Made by a program: the position numbers and the translations under genes. Under the pieces are notes generated by a model, which ran no database searches, was not told the DNA's origin, and was given only the letters and a program-made list of their open reading frames with translations. 64,000 bases of DNA from Prinsepia uniflora (lineage: Eukaryota > Streptophyta > Magnoliopsida > Rosales > Rosaceae). Of this stretch, positions 55,987-64,000 are shown piece by piece. How positions within the stretch are numbered: position 1 is the stretch's first letter; each line of letters opens with the position of its first letter. The DNA is taken from positions 72,356,752-72,420,751 of the forward strand of contig CM064872.1 in assembly GCA_032719365.1 (NCBI GenBank), read 5' to 3'.

Positions 55987-58799
55987 TGACAGGACCCGCC
56001 CCGATCCCCCTGGGACCACCCGGGGACGTGCCCTGCTCCCGTCTGACACCCGACCTCAAAATACCAAAATTACCCTTAGGAATTCAAATGCATAAAGAAA
56101 ATCCAAATTTAAGTCATACATAACCCAACACACAACGTCAAACATAATATCCGAATACAAATAGTGTCAGACAAGGGATAGTTCCCGAATACAGTTTCTT
56201 GAGCACGACTCTAGACATTCTACGTGCCAACCTACCCAGCAGTAGGGTTCAGGTGCGCAACGTAAACCTATGCCTCTTCCTCGGGATCCTCCTCCTCTTC
56301 CTCTTCGATAGCACCACCTGGAGGGTTTGTAAAACAACAAGAGTGAGTGGGCCGAAACTCAAGGTTTACAAAATAGTTTACCATATAAAAAATATATAGA
56401 TTTTCCCCTCCGTTTACCGAGAAGCATGCATCAGTATCAAAAGCCACAAAATCATATAATCATAAGCAGAATCATATCAACATAATATAATCTCAGTCAC
56501 TGCACTATACATCCCAACCCTGACATCCCAGATGTTCAACGTCCCAGACGCCCAATAAGGTCACAGTCCCAAGGCTACGAGTGCCACCCGAGGTCTCAAT
56601 CCCGAGTCCAGATCCCGAACCCAGTCCGGGTATGATATTCTAGATGACTGACGTCCCAGACGTCCAATGTAGCAATCCTGCTCTTGAGCCACTCTATGGT
56701 CCGGTCCCTCTGTAGAATGACTCCTCGCAGGCAATGCGCCGTGACCACTCCGGGGTACCTACATCCGAAGGAGAAAGTATCCTAGGGTAGATCTATACAG
56801 TGCAGTACCAAAGATAAATATCGAAATCCATATACATATACATGGCTCAAAACCGTGCATAATCAACCAGACGGGTCTCATGCCCAAACATCGTAATACG
56901 TGCCATAAATCATACTCAGGATAAATAGATACTTTTTCTTGAATCACATATAGATATAATAGAAAGCAAAACAGTTATGCATGCCAAGGTTTAGTGAAAT
57001 CAAAGGCCCACTCACAGTACAATCCCGCTGCAATCCCGAGCGTATAATCCCGTCCAAGTGCTAAAGTACGATTCCTGTCACGTTCAAAGTATACGTAAAG
57101 GTCACTTTAAGTCCCTACTAAACAACTAAGAAACCCTAGACTGAAACTGGCCCGGGAAAGCCGTCCGAACACGCTTCCCAAAGCTTCAAACCCTAGTTTG
57201 ACCAACCTAACTATCTCCGATCGACACGAAACCACCGTCATTGGATTCGTATCGTCGAAACCTTGAAAATGGTCCTAGTCCCACACAAAATACTGTTCAC
57301 ACGCGCCCCCACACACCTGGTCAACTCCCTGGTCAACTGTGCTACAGTACTGCTGACGTCAGCATGACGTCATCACTGACAATGTCAGATGACACGTGTC
57401 AGCATCCCATTGGTCCCTGATCTGACTGTTTTCTGACATGATGATGTCACTACTGATGTCAGCATGATGACGTCATCAGCTACAGTAACCGGGTCTGAAA
57501 TCTGGTCACTGTTGACCCACGGTTCGACCCGATCGCAGATCGTGTTTCCGACCACCATTTCTTTTGAGGTTTTTTCCTATGGAATCATCACATCCTACTC
57601 TATGGTTCTATGAAAACAAAACTAGACTTTAGGTTGAAGAAACTACCTGAAAATCGACGGGAAGGTAGGCTACAAGCTCAGGTCGTCATCTCCGGCGAGT
57701 CGTCGAGCTTCCAGCCACGAGTCTTGGTCCAAAATGGTCGTCTAGGTTCCCTAAGTATGTCTCAGAAGTAAACAAACAATTTCAACGTAAAAAACAAACG
57801 TTTCAAAGCAGGGAAGAAAATCGGGCCTTCTCGGGTTTCTGAGCTTACCGCCGCCATGTCGCCGCCGTGGGCTGTCCAGTCCAGTTCTCAGTCGTCCTAA
57901 GGCTCCAGTTAACCTAACCCTAGGTTAGTTCGAGTCCTGGTGAGGTGGTTTGGACGGTTGGACAAGTTGAGCTGTTTGGTTCCTTCTCGGGTCTGGGAGG
58001 TTTCCCGGCCGTGCAGGGTGGCCGTGAGGTGGTGGTGGCCGTCTGGAGGTCGCTGATGTGTGTCTGGAGGTGTGGGTTGAGGCTGAGAGGTGGTGGAGTG
58101 TTTGTTCAAAGAGTAAGAGTGTTTACACGGGTTTGAGAGAAATGAAAATGTGATAATGAGTAGTCTGAACAAATAAAGAGAGAAGGAAATGAATCAACGG
58201 CCCAGATTCAATCTCAGTTTAAAAATTAAGGGTGAGGATTTCAGGAGAGAAAATAATTAATTAAGCAAATGGCCAACACAGATCCTTGTTTTAGGGAATG
58301 TAGGGGATGAGTGACACTTGTCACTCATCCAAGGGTCCAGATTGATTTGATTAAAGTAATCAGATTCTATTAATTTAATATTATTTTAATCCGGGTCTCG
58401 GTTAGTTCGGTTAATCGCGATTACTTCCGTGACCATAACTTTTCCGTCGTACGTCCGATTTCGGCGTGCCGCCTGTCTACAGATTCGTATTGACTCGACC
58501 TACGTAACGGTTCTTGGCCCTCGTCCGTTGGAATTTTCGGGTTAAAAGTAAACATTTGGCCCCTCTTTGACCAAATTACCAAAATACCCCTCGACTTTCG
58601 AACGTCACAACTTCTTCCTCGAACGTCAGTTTCGAACGTGCCACTTGCCTATGAACTCGTGACGTCCTAAACTACGTCACGGTCATGGGTCAAAGTCCTA
58701 AATATTCCCCGGGGCAAAAGTCAACTTTCCCCCCCCCCCTTAGGGGTAAAATGGTCAATTTACAATAAAATAATATTTACGAAAGTTCGGGTCGTTACA
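55987..58799 (-). repeat. 5' LTR of element L (2.81 kb)
   Basis: Minus strand TGTAACGACCCGAACTTTCG ... GGGTCCTGTCA. GTGACGT-N8-ACGTCAC at 58659-58680, second U3 module near 58470, two TGACGTCA sites near 57353-57372, and a mini-hairpin GACGTC-CCA-GACGTC (56650-56664, plus strand as written). Confidence 0.88.
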
Positions 58800-59534
58800 A
58801 AGAAAACTGTAGAAATTCCACAATTTCCCTCTGCCAATTTAGTTTATTTTAATCCATATAGACACCACATAGCCACTTTAATGCTAAATGGAACGTCTAT
58901 AAAGGATATAGAGCCGAGTGGTTCAACTCGGCCGTTTCAGAGTGTTAAGTGAATGGATAACTAGCATATGGTGCAAAATGTGATTTTCGCGCGAGTTCAT
59001 GATACATTTGAAATAAAAAAAAAATCAAAAAATATATACATAAGTCACGCTTATACATATGTTGGTCAAATCAACTCTCTAACAATGTAATCTTTTTACC
59101 TACTCATCATTTCCAAAATTATATATTTTACTATTTACCAATTGTATTTTAACTTTTATTTTATTTTTGTGGTTGTAAATAGTAAAATTACAAATTTTCA
59201 CTTATATATTCATTTACCATTATTATTACTGGTTTATTACTCAACTTGGAGATATTATCTCTTATCATGAGTCTAATAAAATATTACTACAATTATTATT
59301 ACAAAAACTATTATTATTTTTACTATTATATTATAATTTTATTCACTTATTTAAATATATATTATTTTGTTGATTAGATAACTTATATTAGCCATTAGAG
59401 TTATATTTTATATTTTATTTCTTATAATATAAAACAGCTTTTTTTATTTTTTACATCTTAAAGTCATTATTTAATAGTCTTTATATATATATATATATAT
59501 TTCATGCTTAATTTAATTACGATCAACTACCAAT
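58800..59534. other. AT-rich spacer
   Basis: No gene recognised. Very AT-rich from 58985, with a TA tract at 59483-59500. Confidence 0.55.
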
Positions 59535-60059
59535 TGGGGAACCCAAAATCACCGGAAGAATATAGAGCTGTCAGGTGGCCCATAATTCTCGGAATGACCA
59601 AATTGCCCTTGACAATAATCCTTGAAGTCCAAGCACCGGACATAGCCCAAGCCCACAACGCTTACATAGCCCAACATTGGGTCCAAACCAGGATAACATG
59701 TGGAAACCGGTCCACCCTCGATCTGTATAACACATGTTAGCATGTAAATTGAGGAGCATTTGTCCCACATCGAAACTCTGGAAATTGAACATCTCACTCA
59801 CCCCTATATAAGAGGTACACATTTCCCAAAAAAGGTAAGTCGATTCTTCGCTTCGAAGTATATCCTTTTCCTCTCTTAAAGCTAACTTAGGCATCAGAGT
59901 GTTCTTGGTCGAACAACCCCCCGAGTAATCGATCGAGGAAACAATAGCTAATTGTTTGATATTTGCAGGAATTGTGAGAACTTTTCGCGGCGGGTTCGAT
60001 TTCTGCTTCAACAATTGGTGCTTTCATTGAGAGCCAATTGAGAAGTACTCAAAGGGAGC

Positions 60060-60385
60060 TCTCACGATCGTTCATCGTTCATCATACTTTGTTCGTCGTT
60101 CATCGACAATGTTTGAAGTTCTTGAACGTTATTCATCGTTATTCAGCTATGTTCATCGTTTATTGTACTTCATTCGTCGTTTATCGACTATGTTTGGAAG
60201 TCCTTGAACGTTGTTCATCAGTCGCATTCATCGTTCATCGTACTTCATTCGTCGTTCATCGACTATGTTTAGAAGTCCTTGAACTTTGTTCATCAATCAT
60301 GTTCATCGTTCATTATACTTCGTTCGTCGCTCATCGACTATGTTCGAAGTTCTTGAACATTGTTCATCGTTCGTTGGAACTTTCC
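60060..60385 (+). repeat. Leader repeats of D
   Basis: Imperfect units of 60-75 bp: TTCGTCGTTCATCGACTATG, GAAGTCCTTGAACGTTGTTC, CATCGTTCATCGTACTTC. Same family as the leaders of C1 and C2. Confidence 0.8.
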
Positions 60386-60504
60386 GTCAATCCTCGTTAT
60401 TCAACGTGGTTAGGGCGCGATGATTCATTCGATCATTTGAAGGTAGCGTTTCAGCCTTTGCAGCTTGTAAAGGAAGCAGAGAATGCATTGTGTCTTTAGA
60501 AGAG

Positions 60505-61400
60505 CATCAAAGTCTTCGCTCTTGCGAAGCTCCAAAGCATTCACTCCTGCGAAGCACCAAAGCCTTCGCTCCTGCGAAGCACCAATGCCTTCACCCTAGT
60601 GAAGCATCCAAAGCCTTCGCTCATGGGAAACATCCAAAGTCTTCGCTCCTGCGAAGCATCCAAAGCCTTCGCTCCTGCGAAGCATCCAAAGCCTTTGCCC
60701 TAGCGAAGCATCTGAAGCTTTCGTTCCTGCGAAATACCAAAGCCTTCGCTCCCGCGAAGTACCAAAGCCTTCGCTCCTGCGAAGCATTTGAAGCCTTCGC
60801 CCCAGCGAAGCATCTGAAGCCTTTGCTCCAGCAAAGCACCAAAGCTTTCGCCTCGCGAAGCACGCAAAGCCTTCGCCCCTCAAAGCACCAAAGCTTTCGC
60901 CCCGCGAAGCACCCAAGCCTTCGCCCCGCGAAGCACCCAAGCCTTCGCCCTGCGAAGCACCCAAGCCTTTGTTGATACGAAGCACCAAATCCTTCGCCAT
61001 GTCAAGCATCAAAGCCTTTGCCATGCGAAGCACTAGAGCCTTCGCCATGTGAAGCATCAATGCTTACTCCATGTGAAGCATTCAAGTCTTTGCCCAGCGA
61101 AGCACCCAAGCCTTCACCCTACGAAGCATCCAAGCCTTCGCCTTGCGAAGCACCCAAGCCTTCCTCATGTGAAGCACCCATGCCTTCGTTCTTCGAAGCA
61201 TCCAAAATTTTGCCATGCGAAGCATCAAGGTCTTCCTCCAGGAAACATCCCAGGCCTTTCCTTCAGGAAGTAATCAAAACCTTTCTCCAAAAAGCCCGCG
61301 AAGCCTTGCTCTCAGGAGGACATCAAGACCTTCCACCTGGAAGCACTTGAAGCCTTCCTCCAAGAAACAATCAAAGTCTTTGCCCCAGAAGCAATCCAAG
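60505..61400 (+). repeat. CTTCGC-N4-GCGAAG hairpin array
   Basis: Roughly 35 units of about 24-27 bp, canonical CTTCGC-TCCT-GCGAAG followed by CATCCAAAGC or CACCAAAGC. Most 5' units have a perfect 6-bp stem with a 4-nt loop, often TCCT or CCCC. Units decay toward the 3' end (CTTCCTC...). The array is open in several frames as Ala/Lys/Ser/His-rich peptide, an effect of the repeat, so no protein is called. Confidence 0.85.
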
Positions 61401-62060
61401 ACTCTTTCTAGGAGCCACTCTAGACCAATTGGAGTAGAAAAGCTCTCAGTGGATGCTGATAGCTGCATTGGGGGCATTTGACAGACCTACAAGTGCGGAA
61501 GCTAATTCAAACAAATAAAAAGTTTGTAGAGGACACTTCACACACGAATTCAAAATTCAAATTGGAATATGGTTGGCAAATCACATGTCGATTACTCACA
61601 CCAAGCATTCAATGTTGAAATGAAAATACAATCATGGATAAGAAGCAACTAATCTATGAGAATTCTGGGGGCAAGGCATGCCTATCATCCTTTGAGACTC
61701 GATCCATTCTTCAGCCGAAAGTAGGGGGAAAGCCATCCACCATTTCTGACCTCAAACTCTTACTCCAACTCCAGCTCTTTGGAAGGGACTCCGTTGAAAT
61801 TTTCTTTTCGGAGCAAAGTTGTGGGGGCATATGATAGTAAAAACCATTCAAGCCTCAAATAGTTGGATTTCCACCCTTGTTGAGTTTTCCACTTACAAAA
61901 ACTTCACCAAGTGCTCGGAAGGACTGATGGAAAGTCTGCATCTGCTGGATGACCTTGATAAGCCATAACAACCAAGAAATGGCCTCGAGTTGACTTGGAA
62001 GGAAATTCAGGACTTGACTTATTCTCTAAAGGAAAGTTAAGCTTCTGTTTTGATGTTCTT

Positions 62061-64000
62061 TGTCAGGGCCCACCCCTAATCCCCCAGGATTAGGGACTAA
62101 ACCCTACTCCCCCAGGATTAGGGACTAAACCCTACTCCCGTCTGACAACCCAAAAACGAAAGACCGGAACAACCTCACGAAAACCAAAAATTTCACTGTC
62201 AAACGCAGGAGAATTTAAAACATCTCAGAGTCAGCATTTATACAGAGCATAGTACCAAACTTAAGGAAAACGAGCTGATATACAGAATATACACACAACG
62301 AAAAACTTAAATCACTCCGGGGTCACTCTCGGGTATTCTATGCCTCCGACGCTGCCTCAACATCAACCCCCGCGCTAGCTCCACGACCTGGAGGGCAATT
62401 AAAAACCAGAAAGTGTGAGTGGACCATAAAGAATAAAAATTCAAAAACCATTTCATAAACAAACCAAGGTTTGGCCCTCCGTTTTGAAAACATGCATGCA
62501 TAACCCAATTTTGAAAACAGTTATAAATCATATCATTTTCATCATGGAAACCACAGCAACATAACACAGTATGCTAAACGTTATAAAACATTAACAGTAA
62601 AACAGAAGATACCAATATAATCATCCGATCAAACCTGCTGGATCTATCCGAGTCTTTAAACTCCCGAGTCTTTAAACTCAATCCAGGCCTCAATAATATC
62701 TGAGTCTTTAAACTCCTGAGTCTTTAAACTCAACAGGCCTATGGGGAAAATATCAATATATCCGAGTCTTTAAACTCCGAGTCTTTAAACTCAATCCGGG
62801 TCTTTAAACCCAATCTGGGCTCGTCCCCCATCAATCACAATATCCGGGTCTTTAAACACAATAATCAGATCCAGCAAATCCAATCTAAAACCATTAAAAA
62901 CCAATTCGAAATCCATATCCAAACCCGAATCTGAAATCACTGGTCCGAAGCCCTTCCGGCATCCAGAACCGTCATTCCGAACCCAAATCCGGAATTCCAC
63001 TTTTCAACTTTAAAACAAAATTCCGCTTTCCGAAATCCGAATCTAAAACCGAAAACCTCGCTTACTAAATCACGTCTTAATCCATTTATAACCATTGAAA
63101 ATCACTTATCATTTGAAATCCCAAATCATGACATCGAAATCAGAATTCAAACATTTCTCGTAAAACGTGCTGAAAACCGTACTTTCTCAAAAAACGTGCA
63201 ATTAAGTAAAACAGTTATAGCATATTCAAATAACCATGAAATCACTTATAAAACCATAAAACAAGTAATTAAAAGCAGTTATGGATGCTCAGTTATAGAG
63301 AAGGGGTCCACTCATAGATACCATGCACGTCACTCGCGTCCCGTACGTTCTGTACGTTCCTCGACCACCTCGGGGATTCCCGATCCTGTCAACAATCACC
63401 AAAATACGTCACTAACACGTCCACTAAGATTCTTCTAATTTTCCCCCAATTTTCCCGAACTTCTAAACATAACGAACCGAGACCCTAAACCTCCAACCTC
63501 GCGGAACTAACCCAAAACAATGTCCGATTAACCCGAAACCTATCCCAAAAGATCCGTTATAACATTTAGACCAAAAACCTAGTTAATAGTTCCCTAGAAA
63601 CTGCCGCACGTGCCTCCACACGCTGCCCAAAGTGGCTGCGCGTGGGCCTCACGCGCCTGCACAGTCACTGTTCATTTTCAACCTCTCGACCTGTGCACTG
63701 TTTTGGACCGGCGTGGCCGGTTCTCCGCCGTCCGCCGTCCGTTTTCCTCCCTCTTTCCACCATTCTCTTCGTCCTCTACCCAGTAATCCATTCCCTTCAT
63801 CCAAACACGACGACACGGCCTCTAACCCGTCGTCCCTAGCTCGAACCCGTAACCTCCCAAAACTCTGTTCTTCCTCCCGGCCACCCGTGTACTCCCCTGT
63901 CACGGTGTCGACCTTAAACGACTCCTAGGGACCTACTGAACTCACCAGACCTCACCAAACACCTCGACTCAGCCCCTACCTTCACGACTATCGATTTGAA
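62061..64000 (-). mobile_element. LTR M (E family), cut by the window end
   Basis: Starts TGTCAGGGCCCACCCC and matches LTR E along its length: tandem GAGTCTTTAAACTC units (62640-62860), the GC-rich block near 63605-63660, and the final bases correspond to about 12270 in E. Minus-sense. The window ends about 1 kb before the expected TTACA terminus, so whether this is a solo LTR is unknown. The left 5 bp (TTCTT, 62056-62060) would be the TSD. Confidence 0.85.

Larger units (their letters stand above)
52425..58799 (-). mobile_element. Ty3/gypsy chromovirus L, 5' LTR to integrase
   Basis: Minus-sense. Order: 5' LTR 58799-55987, PBS 55984-55971 (TTGGTATCAGAGCA), gag 55883-55025, protease and RT 54872-54040, RT-RNase H-integrase 53949-52425. 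The element stops inside integrase at VIVDRLT near 52425; the integrase end, chromodomain, polypurine tract and 3' LTR are missing. Because one end is lost, no TSD can be read. More damaged than B or F. Confidence 0.88.
59535..62060 (+). mobile_element. Tat-like element D, gag-less, with hairpin array
   Basis: Plus-sense LTR 59535-60013 (TGGGGAACCCAAAATCACC ... TGCTTCAACA), PBS 60016-60033 (TGGTGCTTTCATTGAGAG), leader repeats 60060-60385, then directly a large CTTCGC hairpin array with no gag between. 61480-62060 has two purine-rich stretches (TTGGGGGCATTTGACAG near 61470, TTGTGGGGGCATATGATAG near 61816) that could be polypurine tracts, but no 3' LTR follows before LTR M interrupts at 62061. 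LTR, PBS and leader match C1 and C2, though the LTR middle differs from C2. No protein of its own is seen. Confidence 0.75.

Noticed and set aside
60490..61350. Long Ala/Lys/Ser/His-rich frames over the CTTCGC array
   Set aside because: All frames are open because the repeat unit lacks stops; no non-repeat domain.
60505..61400. CRISPR-like array
   Set aside because: Units are contiguous degenerate hairpins without unique spacers, in a plant retrotransposon.

Overview
The window is nuclear DNA of a flowering plant, probably a dicot. Two single-copy plant genes are present, a zinc-finger homeodomain (ZHD) transcription factor and a GEM-like GRAM-domain protein. Almost everything else is nested LTR retrotransposons, AT-rich intergenic DNA and simple repeats. 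There is no bacterial-type operon structure, and no CRISPR array, rRNA or tRNA gene was seen.

Layout. 1-27364 is a retrotransposon nest. A Tat-like Ty3/gypsy element (C1, minus sense) and an unidentified coding-like relic form the oldest layer. Into it went solo LTR N (target site duplication, TSD, GCGGA), which itself received the Del/Tekay-like element F; solo LTR E (TSD TGGAT); and element A. Element B (TSD CACTA) then jumped into the gag zinc knuckle of A. The truncated pol of A is fused to a second Tat-like copy, C2. 27365-34875 is AT-rich and carries a Tourist-like MITE, the intronless ZHD gene (31198-32028, plus strand) and a decayed minisatellite. 34881-38473 is element H, a complete LTR element with no visible protein (TSD ATACT). 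40609-44115 (minus strand) is the four-exon GEM-like gene. 45660-52300 is a roughly 240-bp tandem repeat split by solo LTR J (TSD TCAGA), which is split in turn by solo LTR K (TSD TCAAG). 52425-58799 is a 5' LTR-gag-pol fragment, L. 59535-62060 is a gag-less Tat-like element, D, with a large hairpin array. 62061-64000 is an E-family LTR running off the window.

Main points. (1) Element B has no normal 3' LTR. Its right end is an inverted copy of the left LTR tip, making a 136-bp-arm palindrome, yet it sits inside a perfect 5-bp TSD, so an aberrant cDNA with two identical U3 ends appears to have been integrated. (2) Several LTRs carry strings of tiny inverted repeats (6-bp stems, 3-nt loops) whose stem sequences differ while pairing is kept. 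The Tat-like elements carry an unrelated array of CTTCGC-N4-GCGAAG hairpins. (3) One LTR has five TGACGTCA sites spaced 11-12 bp apart. (4) A 173-codon reading frame becomes continuous when solo LTR N and one TSD copy are removed; it may be an antisense ORF of the Tat-like element. All calls come from reading the sequence. No database search, folding or alignment program was run.
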